In this document: positions 24,896 through 33,575 of the stretch, in pieces
How positions within the stretch are numbered: the first letter of the stretch is position 1
Layout of the letters: each line of letters starts with the position of its first letter
DNA from: Pseudomonadota bacterium
Lineage (GTDB): Bacteria > Myxococcota_A > UBA9042 > GCA-2863065
Length of the DNA: 35,143 nucleotides
NCBI GenBank assembly: GCA_005776725.1
Contig: SXOO01000246.1
Location: 1-35,143, forward strand
Direction of reading: 5' to 3'
Position numbers and translations under genes: made by a program
Notes under the pieces: generated by a model
Told to the model about the DNA's origin: nothing
What the model saw: only the letters and a program-made list of their open reading frames with translations
Databases searched by the model: none

Positions 24896-27800
24896 TCAGA
24901 CGATGAGAGGATCGTCAGCCTCGCGGACCGTGACGCTCGACTTCTCGAAGACGAGCGACCACGCCGCGGGGACGACGATGAGGTTCAGAAAGGTGGCGCT
25001 GACGAGGCCGCCGAGGACGACGGTGGCGAGCGGCGCTAGGAGCTCGCTCCCCGGCTCACCCGCGGCGAGCGCAAGCGGAACGAGGCCGAGCACCGCGGTC
25101 AGCGCGGTCATGAGGATGGGCACCAGGCGCTCCATGGACCCGCGAGCGACAGCGTCGGCTGCGGTGAGGCCCTCCACCTCGCGCAACCACGCGTAGTGAT
25201 TGACGAGGAGGATGCCGCTGCGGACGGCGATGCCGAAGAGGGTCACGAAGCCGACGAGGCTGGCCACAGACACCACCGGCGGGACGTAGCGCTCACCCGA
25301 GAGCCCGAAGAGCGCGGCCAGGTTCTCGATGGGCGCCACGCCGGTCGCGAAGATCGCCGCTATCCCCCCAATGACGGCCAGGGGCAGGTTCACCAGCACG
25401 AGGAGCGCCGCCCGGAGCGAGCGAAGGGCCGACTGGAGGAGGAACACGATGAGCAGGAGGACGGCCCCTCCATAGACCAGCAGCGCTCGCTGCGCGGACT
25501 GCTGCGCCTCGAACTGCCCCCCGTAGTTCACCGTGTAGCCGGCCTTCTGCACGATGCCGTCTACAGCGCCTCGGACCTCGCCGATCATGGTCCCGAGGTC
25601 GTAGCCATCGGCGACGTTGCACGAGATGACGGCTTTGCGGCGGCCGCCTTCGCGCGCGACGATGTTGGGGGTCTGGTCGGGGAGGATGTCGGCGACCTCC
25701 TCGAGCCGGACGAGCTGGCCGCTGGCGCCGCGCAGGATCAGGCGCCGGAGATCGGCGGCGTCTCGCCGCTCGGCCCCGTCCAGGCGCACCGCCAGGTCCA
25801 TGATGCGCGGCCCGTCCTGAAGGGCCGCCAGGTGGACGCCGTCCGTGAGCGCGCCCACCTGGGCAGCCGCCGAGTCCCGGCTGAGGCCGAGGCGTGCGAG
25901 GTCGTCGTCGCGATAGACCACCTTGAGACCCGGGATTCGAACCTCCCGGTTCGCGGCGATGTCGCGAAGCCCGGGGAGCGCCTTCAGCGCCCCCTCGATC
26001 TCAACGGCCACCCGCCGGAGCCCGTCGAGGTCGTTCCCGTAGACGCTGATCGCGATGGCCGCGGGGGTCCCGCTGAGGATGTGGGAGAGGCGGTGCTCTA
26101 TCGGCTGCCCGATCATGGTCGAGATCCCGGGGACCGCCTTCAGGACCGCGTCGATGTGGCGGCGGACGGCGAGCTTGTCGGTCCCCGCCTTCATCGTGAT
26201 CTCGACCTCCGAGTTGAACACCGGCTCGGCGTGTTCGTCGCGTTCGGCGCGTCCGGTGCGGCGAATCACGCTGGCGACGCCGTCGATGCGCGCGAGCTGC
26301 TTCTCCACGCTGCCCGCCAGCCGGTCAGACTCCGTGAGCGAGGTCCCGGCCGGGGCCATGAGGAAGACCGTGAAGGTCCCCTCGTTGAACTCTGGCAGGA
26401 AGGACGAGCCGAAGGTGCTCCCCAGCCAGAGCGCCAGCGCTGCGACGGCGGTGGTGAGGACCAGCAGCGTCCGCCGGAAGCGGAGGGCCAGTCGAAGCAG
26501 TGGCCGATAGAGCCGGTGCAGCCCCCTGACCAGGAAGCTCTCTCGCTCTGCGGCACCAACGGGGTGGTCCACCTTGGCGAGCAGTAGTCGACAGAGCGCG
26601 GGCGTGAGCGTGAGCGCGACGAAGAGCGAGGCCATGATCGACGCGATGTAGGCGATGCCCAGCGGTCGGAAGAAGCGCCCCTCGAGCCCCTCGAAGAAGA
26701 GCATGGGCACGAACACGATGGCGATGATGACCGTGGCGAAGACCACGGAGCTGCGGATCTCGTTGCTGGCGTCGAAGATCACGCGGAGTGCTGACCGACG
26801 TTCGCCCTCGGCCCGGAGCCGGTTCTCCCTCAGCCGCCGGTGCACGTTCTCCACGTCGATGATGGCGTCGTCCACCAGCTCGCCGATGGCGACCGCGAGG
26901 CCGCCCAGGGTCATCACGTTGATGGTGAGCCCCAGCGCCCAGAGGATCAGCATGGCCACCGCGAGGGAGAGCGGCAGTGCGGTGAGCGTGATGACGGTGG
27001 TGCGCACATCCAGCAGGAAGAGGATGAGGACGATGGCCACCGCGATGATGGCGTCGCGGAGCACGACGCTGAGGTTGTCGACGGAGCGTTGGATGAAGTC
27101 CGCCTGACGGAAGGCGAGCCGGTTGAGCTGGACGCCCTTCGGCAGCGTCTTCTCGAAGCCGTCGAGCGCGGCGTCGATCATCCGGGTGAGCGCGAGCGTG
27201 TTCGTCCCGGGGGCTTTCTGGATGGACAGCACCACGGCGGCGGTGCCGGAGTCGGACGCGGTCCCACGTGGCGGGGCCCCACCGATCGTGACCTTCGCGA
27301 TCTCACCGATGCGGAGCGGCCGGCCGCCCGAGGCGGGATCGGCTTCGCGCAGCGAGCCCGCGGCGATGGTCTCGGACTTCGTCGCCTGGGCGTCCTGCGA
27401 GATCGCGAGCTCCTCGCCATGGACATCGGGCAAGTAGCCCGCGCTGATCGTGCTGCTCGCGCTTCGGACCCCCTCGGTCAGCTCGGCCGGCGATAGCTCA
27501 GCGGCCAGCAGCGCGTCCTGGCTGTAGAGCACCTGGAGCTCGGGCAGGGCACCGCCGATCGCCACCACCTGCGAGATGCCGGGGACCGCAAGGAGCGCGT
27601 TCCGAAGCTCGAACTCGCCCAGCGACCTCAGCGCGCCGGGTGAGAGCGCCGCTGACGGGCTCGAGAGCGAGATGAGCATGATCTCGCCCGTGATCGAGCT
27701 GACGGGGCCGATCTCGACGTGGGTGTTCTCCGGAAGCATCTCCCGCGCTCCCGCCAGCTTCTCGCTGACGAGCTGCCGGGCCCGGTAGACGTCGAAGCCC

Positions 27801-28096
27801 CACTCGAACTCGGCCCAGACGATGGAGAGGCTGAGCGCGCTCGCGGAGCGGATGCGCCGAATGCCGGGCAGTCCTCCGATTGCGGACTCGATTCGAGAGG
27901 TTACGCGCTGCTCCACCTCGATGGACCCGAGCCCTCCGGCCTCCGTGAGCACCACGACCGTGGGCGCGTTGAGCTCGGGGAATACGTCGACTGGCATGGT
28001 GCGGAGCGCCCCGACGGCGGCCGCGACGAGGCCGAGGCTGACGAGGACGACCGCCCACGGGCGCCTCAGTGACCACGCGATGAGCTTCTTCAGCAT
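24896..28096 (-). CDS. Heavy-metal efflux RND permease, CusA/CzcA family (1066 aa)
   Basis: ATG at 28096 follows the adaptor stop by 2 nt. The length is normal for the inner-membrane pump of a tripartite heavy-metal RND system. The N-terminus MLKKLIAWSLRRPWAVVLVS is helix 1, followed by MPVDVFPELNAPTVVV, typical of the family. The helix 4 proton-relay region reads GELVDDAIIDVENVHRRL with D409, D410, D414 and E416. D409 and E416 match the essential Asp and Glu of CusA (D405, E412). Two large periplasmic loops and a second set of helices (AVLLLIVFLLQSALRSL, SLVGFVTLFGIAVRSGILLV) complete the duplicated RND fold. It exports metal cations using the proton gradient; the metal specificity cannot be read by eye. 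Confidence 0.93.
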   Translation of the reverse strand: MLKKLIAWSLRRPWAVVLVSLGLVAAAVGALRTMPVDVFPELNAPTVVVLTEAGGLGSIEVEQRVTSRIESAIGGLPGIRRIRSASALSLSIVWAEFEWGFDVYRARQLVSEKLAGAREMLPENTHVEIGPVSSITGEIMLISLSSPSAALSPGALRSLGEFELRNALLAVPGISQVVAIGGALPELQVLYSQDALLAAELSPAELTEGVRSASSTISAGYLPDVHGEELAISQDAQATKSETIAAGSLREADPASGGRPLRIGEIAKVTIGGAPPRGTASDSGTAAVVLSIQKAPGTNTLALTRMIDAALDGFEKTLPKGVQLNRLAFRQADFIQRSVDNLSVVLRDAIIAVAIVLILFLLDVRTTVITLTALPLSLAVAMLILWALGLTINVMTLGGLAVAIGELVDDAIIDVENVHRRLRENRLRAEGERRSALRVIFDASNEIRSSVVFATVIIAIVFVPMLFFEGLEGRFFRPLGIAYIASIMASLFVALTLTPALCRLLLAKVDHPVGAAERESFLVRGLHRLYRPLLRLALRFRRTLLVLTTAVAALALWLGSTFGSSFLPEFNEGTFTVFLMAPAGTSLTESDRLAGSVEKQLARIDGVASVIRRTGRAERDEHAEPVFNSEVEITMKAGTDKLAVRRHIDAVLKAVPGISTMIGQPIEHRLSHILSGTPAAIAISVYGNDLDGLRRVAVEIEGALKALPGLRDIAANREVRIPGLKVVYRDDDLARLGLSRDSAAAQVGALTDGVHLAALQDGPRIMDLAVRLDGAERRDAADLRRLILRGASGQLVRLEEVADILPDQTPNIVAREGGRRKAVISCNVADGYDLGTMIGEVRGAVDGIVQKAGYTVNYGGQFEAQQSAQRALLVYGGAVLLLIVFLLQSALRSLRAALLVLVNLPLAVIGGIAAIFATGVAPIENLAALFGLSGERYVPPVVSVASLVGFVTLFGIAVRSGILLVNHYAWLREVEGLTAADAVARGSMERLVPILMTALTAVLGLVPLALAAGEPGSELLAPLATVVLGGLVSATFLNLIVVPAAWSLVFEKSSVTVREADDPLIV

Positions 28097-28098
28097 GG

Positions 28099-29523
28099 TC
28101 AGTGGCCCTCTTTGTCGTCTTCACCTTCGTGGAACGACCCGTCGGCGTGGAAGTGGCCTTTGACTTGGGGCTGGGACGCCCGCGCGACCTTGAGCTCGTA
28201 GGCGCCCGCGAGCACGACCTCGTCGCCCGCGGCCACGCCGGAGAGCACTGCCACCCAGCGGCCATCGTCGGGGCCGAGGTCGACCTCGGTCTCGATGACC
28301 TGGTCGACGTTCTTGGGATCGCGCACGTAAAGCTTGCTCTTGAGTCCGTCGCGCACGACGCATGCCTTGGGGACCGCGACTTCGGGCTCGCCCGTTCCGC
28401 TGAGCACCACCTCGGCAAAGGCGCCGACGCCGGGCATGGCCCAGGGGGGGCGCGGCGCCTCCGTGGTGGCGAGGACGGGGAAACGTCGACGTTCCGCGTC
28501 GCCCACCAATCCCAGCTGGAGGGTGGCCGCGATGGGCGCTGGGAGGCTGAGGTCCGGTGGCCAGGCCGGGACCAGCTGTGCAGAGACGGGACCCGTCTTG
28601 GCGGCGTCCGGCAAGCGAGCGAGGTCGGCTTCGAGGACCTGCCCTTCGAAGCGCCAACGGCGATAATCGACGAGCTCCACGATCGGCTCGCCCTCGCCGG
28701 CCCACGCTTCGCCGGAGAGGTGAAGTTGGCTGACGACGCCGCTCGTGCCTGCGAATAGCGTGACCTCACTGACGATCTCCCAGCGCTCTGGGACCTCGCC
28801 CTCGGGTGTCCGTTCGGCCGGGGTGGGGGCGAGGAGCTCCTCCACCGTCAGGCCGACACGCTCCGAGAAGGCCCGGAGCTGCACCGCGAAGTGATGTCGT
28901 TCGCGCTGGATGCGGGCCTTCGCGGCGGCGAGCTCGGCGGATGCGACGTCGCTGCGCCTCTTGGCCGCTTCGAGCTCGAGCTCCACGTCGGCACGACGCA
29001 CGTTGACCGCGTCCAGCGACCTGACCCGGCGCTGGAGCGACGCGATCGCTCGCTCGGCTTCGAGGCGCTTGGCGTCGGCCACGCGCGTGAGGTCGCCGGC
29101 TTCGTCGGCCGCGTGACGGGCTTCGTGGAGGCCGTCCTGGGCGACGCGGATCGCGGGCGAACGCAGCACTGCCACCGGTGTGTTAGGCTCCACCCGCGCG
29201 AACAGCGAGGTGAGCACGGTTACCGGACCGCTCATCGGGGCCCGTACGGTGCGAGTGGCGTCCGGACTCAGGGCGATTCGTCCGGGGATTCTCAGCGTGC
29301 GGCTCACGACTCGGCGCTCCGCAACCGCGAACGTGACGCCGAGGTTCTCGCGCGTGCCGGCGGAGAGCGGGACCCGATTCGTCGGCACGAGAGCGGACGC
29401 CTGTGTTTGCTCGTGGGGGTGCGCCTCGTGGTCGTGGTCGTGTTTGCACGAAGTCAGGGCGATCGACAGACACGCGGCCGTGATCGCATGCCTGCAGGCC
29501 CGCGCGATGCGTTGGATGATCAT
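28099..29523 (-). CDS. RND efflux periplasmic adaptor, His-tagged lipoprotein (474 aa)
   Basis: The ATG at 29523 overlaps the TolC-like gene's stop by four bases (ATGA). Longer in-frame starts lie inside that gene. The signal ends LTSC (C26) and is followed at once by KHDHDHEAHPHE, a His cluster likely to bind metal at the membrane surface. The order is that of a membrane-fusion protein: VPLSAGTRENLGVTFAVA and RTLRIPGRIALSPDATRTVR (barrel edge), VRAPMSGPVTVLTSLFARVE (lipoyl-like half), a long helical hairpin (EARHAADEAGDLTRVADAKR onwards), then the second half near FAGTSGVVSQLHLSGEAWAG and the beta-barrel to GDEVVLAGAYELKVARA. The C-terminus is again His-rich (GHFHADGSFHEG). It links the RND pump to the outer-membrane factor. 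Confidence 0.9.
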   Translation of the reverse strand: MIIQRIARACRHAITAACLSIALTSCKHDHDHEAHPHEQTQASALVPTNRVPLSAGTRENLGVTFAVAERRVVSRTLRIPGRIALSPDATRTVRAPMSGPVTVLTSLFARVEPNTPVAVLRSPAIRVAQDGLHEARHAADEAGDLTRVADAKRLEAERAIASLQRRVRSLDAVNVRRADVELELEAAKRRSDVASAELAAAKARIQRERHHFAVQLRAFSERVGLTVEELLAPTPAERTPEGEVPERWEIVSEVTLFAGTSGVVSQLHLSGEAWAGEGEPIVELVDYRRWRFEGQVLEADLARLPDAAKTGPVSAQLVPAWPPDLSLPAPIAATLQLGLVGDAERRRFPVLATTEAPRPPWAMPGVGAFAEVVLSGTGEPEVAVPKACVVRDGLKSKLYVRDPKNVDQVIETEVDLGPDDGRWVAVLSGVAAGDEVVLAGAYELKVARASQPQVKGHFHADGSFHEGEDDKEGH

Positions 29524-30854
29524 CGGGCGACCTCCGATTCGAGGCGGGCGAAGCTGGCGAGGTCCACGTGCGCCAGCGCCAAAGCGGCGCGCGCTGCGAG
29601 CACGGCCTCCCCCGCGGCGAGCCGCTCCTCCAGCGCCTGCTGGATGGCCCACAGATCCACTTCGCCTTGGAGCGCCAGCGCGCGGATTCGAACCATGAGC
29701 TGGTCCACATCGGCAGCGGCTTCATTCGCTCGCTCCAGCGCGGCGCTTGCGAGGACCACGCCGCGCTCTGCAGCCACAAAGCCCGCCTGAGCGTCCAGGA
29801 CGGCTGCTTCGAGCTCGACGGACGCGGCGGAGAAGGCGGCCTTCGCTTCCGCGCGGGCACGACCGAGGCGGTCGAAGATGGGGAGGGGTGCCGAGACCAG
29901 CGCACCCACGGCGTTGTTGCCGCGGTCGTGCTCGAAGGTGGCCGAGAGCGTGAGGTCCGGCGTGACCTGCGAACCCACACGGGCCTCGGCTGCCGCGGCC
30001 AGGGCGACCCCAGCCTGCGCGACTCTCACCGACGGGAGCGCCGTCACGCTCAAGAACGCGGGCTCCGGACGGGACACCTCGAGTGAAGCCACCAGTGTGA
30101 CGGGGGCGTCACCGCGGATGCCGATGAGGCGCCGGACCGCGACCGAGGCGAGCTCCGCATGGTCGGCGGATGAGCGACGGTCGCGCTCCACGGCCCGTCG
30201 GCGCACCTCGAAGAGCGCGAGGCCCGCTGGCGAGAGCTCACCGGCGTTGGCCAGCCGTGACGCCAGGTCACGGAGCTCATCCAGCGCGCCCAGGTGCTCG
30301 CCTAGGAGGCGGGACCGCTCCACGGCTTGAGACCACGTCACCCACGCTCGGCGCAGTCGGCGCTGGTGGCGTCGCTCGAGCGCGACCACCTCCCAGAGCG
30401 CGTGCCGAGACTGCGCGTCCAGCTGCCGGGTCTCGGCGCCGAGTCGATCCGAGAGCGGTATCGAGAACCCGATCCCGACCGAGACCTTCCACGGGTCGGG
30501 GACCGACTCCACCACGCCCTGCACACCCACCTCGAGGGTGGGGTTGGGAAAGCCGGAGCCGGCGCTGGCGGCCGCGGCCACGATCTCGGCGCGTGCCCGT
30601 GCGGCGCGCAACGACGGGTGGAGCACGAGCGCTGCCCGCTCGGCCTCTCGCAGCTCGAGCCCGTCGCTCGGGTCGAAGGCGGACCCGGACGGCCGGGACG
30701 TACCAGACACCGACTCGAACGGCGCGACCGCGTTCAGCCGCTCAAGGAGGGCGGCTGCGTCGGCAGTGGGCGTTGAGACCGCTGCGCTACATGCGCTCAG
30801 CAGGGACGCCGCGGGGGGCAGGAGCCACCGCGGAGGAGACCATCGGGATCCCAT
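29520..30854 (-). CDS. TolC family outer-membrane efflux factor (444 aa)
   Basis: ATG at 30854 has GAGG just upstream. The signal ends LLSAC (C22), so the protein is lipid-anchored, as in CusC/CzcC-type factors. The body shows the duplicated TolC layout: long coiled-coil helices (LREAERAALVLHPSLRAARA; ALFEVRRRAVERDRRSS; ALERANEAAADVDQLMVRIR) alternating with strand pairs (NPTLEVGVQGVVES, KVSVGIGFSIPLSDR; DLTLSATFEHDRGNNAVGAL, VSAPLPIFDRLGRARAEAKA). The PIFDR turn followed by alanine-rich helix is typical. It forms the outer-membrane duct of the tripartite pump. It overlaps the adaptor gene by 4 nt and is separated by 145 bp from the His-rich gene upstream. Confidence 0.9.
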   Translation of the reverse strand: MGSRWSPPRWLLPPAASLLSACSAAVSTPTADAAALLERLNAVAPFESVSGTSRPSGSAFDPSDGLELREAERAALVLHPSLRAARARAEIVAAAASAGSGFPNPTLEVGVQGVVESVPDPWKVSVGIGFSIPLSDRLGAETRQLDAQSRHALWEVVALERRHQRRLRRAWVTWSQAVERSRLLGEHLGALDELRDLASRLANAGELSPAGLALFEVRRRAVERDRRSSADHAELASVAVRRLIGIRGDAPVTLVASLEVSRPEPAFLSVTALPSVRVAQAGVALAAAAEARVGSQVTPDLTLSATFEHDRGNNAVGALVSAPLPIFDRLGRARAEAKAAFSAASVELEAAVLDAQAGFVAAERGVVLASAALERANEAAADVDQLMVRIRALALQGEVDLWAIQQALEERLAAGEAVLAARAALALAHVDLASFARLESEVAR

Positions 30855-30999
30855 GGGAACCTCGCCATAGCCATGGACGGGGCTCCGCAGCCAGGGGCAG
30901 CGGGAACCTCGTCACCACGGAGTGAGAACCGGGCCGTGCTCGGCAGACCGCTTGATGCGGTCGGCGCGCGTACGGTCGCGACGTCACGACTGGCGAGGA

Positions 31000-31503
31000 C
31001 TAGATGAGGAAGACGGTGTGGCGGGCGATCGTGTGATCCGCCCGAGGGCTGGGGCGATCTCTTGGAGGTCGCGGCCGCCGCGACTCGATGATGTCGCGGG
31101 AGTTACAGACCGGCAGGGTGAGGGCGGCGAGGGCCGAGGTGGTGGGCACCTTCCCGGTGAGCGGCGACGCGAGGACGAAGTCGTCGGCCGTGAGGTCGTG
31201 GTGGTGGTGGCTACCGTCGGCCCATTGGGGGCCCGTGTCGGAGGCGGTTGCTTGGTCGCTGGGGGCGCTGTGCTCGTGCCGGCGATGCGGGCTGCCGGCG
31301 TGGCGCCCGTGGTGATGGTGGTGGTCTTCGACGTGAGCGTGGTGGTCCGCGTGCTCGCCGTGCCCGACCACGCTGAGCTCGACGTGGGCGTGCTCTTCAT
31401 GGTCGTGCCAGAGCATGACCGGCATCCGCGCGAGCAAACCGAGGCTGACCGCGAGACCCACGAGGAGCAGGCGTGCCCGGCGGCTGTGGCGAGTTGCGGT
31501 CAT
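31000..31503 (-). CDS. His-rich metal-binding protein, probable first gene of the efflux operon (167 aa)
   Basis: ATG at 31503 begins MTATRHSRRARLLLVGLAVS, an Arg-rich start then a hydrophobic segment, so the protein is exported or membrane-anchored. About 25 of 167 residues are His, clustered in WHDHEEHAHVEL, GHGEHADHHAHVEDHHHHHG and GSHHHHDL. Such tracts bind zinc, nickel, cobalt or copper. The C-terminus is Pro/Arg-rich. It lies 145 bp upstream of the TolC-family gene on the same strand and may act as a periplasmic metal buffer or sensor for the pump. This is inferred from composition and position; the sequence has no recognisable fold, and part of the tail could be non-conserved. Confidence 0.65.
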   Translation of the reverse strand: MTATRHSRRARLLLVGLAVSLGLLARMPVMLWHDHEEHAHVELSVVGHGEHADHHAHVEDHHHHHGRHAGSPHRRHEHSAPSDQATASDTGPQWADGSHHHHDLTADDFVLASPLTGKVPTTSALAALTLPVCNSRDIIESRRPRPPRDRPSPRADHTIARHTVFLI

Positions 31504-31512
31504 CGGCCATCG

Positions 31513-31541
31513 AGGATGTCGGCCACCCCAAAACGTGTCAA
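31513..31541 (-). promoter_or_regulatory. Possible promoter of the metal-efflux operon
   Basis: On the minus strand a perfect -35 TTGACA (31536-31541) is followed after 17 bp by a weak -10, CATCCT (31513-31518). The His-rich gene's ATG (31503) is only 9 nt beyond, so the transcript would be almost leaderless. The -10 is poor, so this is tentative. No dyad typical of a MerR or ArsR operator is evident. Confidence 0.3.
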
Positions 31542-31619
31542 GGAGCGCGCCGTGGGTGAGGGAGCGGATGTCCGAGGGCCGCGGAGCTGAGCGTTCGGTG
31601 TGTGGAGCCCAGTGGCTTG

Positions 31620-31642
31620 GCCCGGCGGCACCACCGCCGGGC
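31620..31642 (-). terminator. GC-rich 9-bp hairpin after the Cys-rich lipoprotein operon
   Basis: GCCCGGCGG (31620-31628) pairs perfectly with CCGCCGGGC (31634-31642) around a CACCA loop. On the minus strand it starts 8 nt after the stop of the gene ending at 31651. No T-run follows. Its position suggests the end of the Cys-rich lipoprotein operon, before the promoter of the metal-efflux operon. Confidence 0.55.
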
Positions 31643-31650
31643 GCGGATCA

Positions 31651-33570
31651 CTACGGCGCCGCTACGGTGCAGAGACCGGCGAGCGGGGCGTAGGGTGGTG
31701 GCGAGCCGATCACCTTGTCCATGGCCTCCTGGCAGCTCGGGGCCGCCGTGGGCACCACATGGAGGTACCAGCTGCCCGCGACGGCGGGCGAGTTGAAGGA
31801 CAGCGACGCGGAGTAGCTCCCGCCTCCGGCGCACCCGAGCGCCGCGTCGTAGAGACACCCGAGCGCGATGGGCGCGGCGCCGCACGGCGTGGACGGAGTG
31901 AGCACGGCCACGTACTGCGATGCGCAGTCCGGGCACTCGGCGCACTCAGAGCCGCCGATCGTCATGTCGACCTTGAAGGTGAGCGGTGCCCCGACGGAGA
32001 CCCCCATGGCGATCGGTGACTCGCCGAACGTAGCCCCGCTCATCGTCGCCCAGCTGGCCGTGGCGCTCCCCGACACCACGCCGGCGCCCCACTGCCCGTC
32101 GAAGCTGCAGGCATCGCAGGCGTCTCCCACGGCGTCGCCGTCCACGTCGGACTGCTGGTTGGGAGTCGTGGGGCAGTTGTCGGAGGCATCGCCGTAGCCG
32201 TCGCCGTCGCCGTCACCGTCGGCGGGACACCCGGTGCAGGGGAAGCCCACGACGCTGGCCGAGGTCACCGCCTTTTCGCCCACACCGGACGCGGACGACG
32301 GGACGACCGTGCAGGTCCACGCCTCACACGCGCCGACGAGCTCCGCCGGGAGAACGGCGCCGGTCGCCGACTTCCCGCCCGGGCCGGTCCACGTGAAGTC
32401 GTAGGTGACCAGCGTCCCGGTGGGGTCATAGGTGGGAGCCACGACGCTACACGTGAGCGGCTGTGCGGGGCGCGGCGCCACCCAGGGGCCATCAGGGCCC
32501 GCGATCGCGATCCCGGGCGCCCAGAGCGGCGGGGCGTCTACGCAGGCGCCGGCGAGGCAGACCTTGCCTTGTCCGCAGGGCGTGCGGTCTCCGTGGGCAT
32601 AGGCTGCGCACTGCCCGCCGGTGCAGTAGTCCACGGTGCACGGATTACCGTCGTCACAAACGAGGCTCTCCGTGGTGTAGCAGGAGCCCCCATTGCACTG
32701 GCCCGCGGTGCCACAGAGATCGCCCGGGACGCAGGCGGTGCCCGTGGGCGCGAGGACGCTGACGCACTGCCCGGTGGTGGCATCGCAATAGGCGTTGGCG
32801 ATGCAGGGACCGATCGGGCACTCGACGAGCGACTTCGGCAGGCACTGGCCGAGCGTGCACGCGTCCCCGGTGGTGCAGGGGTTTCCGTCGTCGCACTCGG
32901 TGGCGATGATCTTGTGAATCACCTGACCGTCCACGCAGGTGTCCTCGGTGCACGGGTTCAGATCGTCGACCGGCGCCAGCATCTCCTGAACACACTGCCC
33001 GAGGACGCAGAAGCCGGGAGCGAGGCACTCCTCGGCGTCTTTGGCGCAGAGCACGCCGTCGCCCTTCGCGGTGTGGTCGCACGCGCAGCTCCCCTCGGTG
33101 CAGCGCGGTACGTCGAAGGTGCACGGCTCCTTGTCGTCACAGTCGATGGTGACGTCGCCGCGGCAGGCGATGAGGTCGCCGTTACAACCCAACGAGCCGT
33201 TCGTACACGGCTGGCAGGTCGCTGCCGTCTGGCAACAATCCGCGGGCGCGCACGGCTGGCCGATGGGCAGCGGAATACAGCTCTGGATCACGCCGTCCTT
33301 GCAGACGCAGGTGATGCACGGGTCGTCCGGAGACGGGCAGGGGACAAGGCCCGATCCCGCGTCGGCGTCCTCCGTCGAGGCGTTCGCGTCGCCGTCGGGC
33401 GAGCTGGAGTCCTCGGAGCTGACGTCGGAAGGCGCGGGCTGCGCCCCGTCCGCCTGCGCGGCGGTGTCAGCGCCGGGAGCGCCCGCGACATCCGGCGCTT
33501 CGGCGACGGCCGACGTGCCGTTGCACGCGAGACAAGACATCAGCACGAGGAGCGCGTGGGCGCAGCGCAT
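31651..33570 (-). CDS. Cys-rich lipoprotein with thrombospondin type 3-like repeats (639 aa)
   Basis: I chose the ATG at 33570, with AAGGAG 8 nt upstream; it begins MRCAHALLVLMSCLACNG, a lipoprotein-like signal (C13 or C16 as anchor). An acidic Ser/Asp/Ala linker follows. Residues of about 75-365 hold Cys repeats of the CDDGNPCTVDYC kind. About 375-445 is an Ig-like segment (LVTYDFTWTGPGGKSATGAV). About 447-488 carries thrombospondin type 3-like calcium motifs, DGDGDGDGYGDASDNCP and DVDGDAVGDACD. The C-terminal 150 residues are a beta domain with Cys pairs (GSECAECPDCASQYV). It starts 5 nt after the upstream paralogue's stop, so the two genes form an operon. It is probably a surface protein of unknown function. 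Confidence 0.82.
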   Translation of the reverse strand: MRCAHALLVLMSCLACNGTSAVAEAPDVAGAPGADTAAQADGAQPAPSDVSSEDSSSPDGDANASTEDADAGSGLVPCPSPDDPCITCVCKDGVIQSCIPLPIGQPCAPADCCQTAATCQPCTNGSLGCNGDLIACRGDVTIDCDDKEPCTFDVPRCTEGSCACDHTAKGDGVLCAKDAEECLAPGFCVLGQCVQEMLAPVDDLNPCTEDTCVDGQVIHKIIATECDDGNPCTTGDACTLGQCLPKSLVECPIGPCIANAYCDATTGQCVSVLAPTGTACVPGDLCGTAGQCNGGSCYTTESLVCDDGNPCTVDYCTGGQCAAYAHGDRTPCGQGKVCLAGACVDAPPLWAPGIAIAGPDGPWVAPRPAQPLTCSVVAPTYDPTGTLVTYDFTWTGPGGKSATGAVLPAELVGACEAWTCTVVPSSASGVGEKAVTSASVVGFPCTGCPADGDGDGDGYGDASDNCPTTPNQQSDVDGDAVGDACDACSFDGQWGAGVVSGSATASWATMSGATFGESPIAMGVSVGAPLTFKVDMTIGGSECAECPDCASQYVAVLTPSTPCGAAPIALGCLYDAALGCAGGGSYSASLSFNSPAVAGSWYLHVVPTAAPSCQEAMDKVIGSPPPYAPLAGLCTVAAP

Positions 33571-33575
33571 GGTGC

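Noticed and set aside
24896..28096. Assignment of a specific metal (copper, zinc, cobalt or nickel) to the pump
   Set aside because: The conserved Asp/Glu relay is shared by the whole heavy-metal RND family. I could not place the CusA methionine ligands confidently, so specificity is left open.
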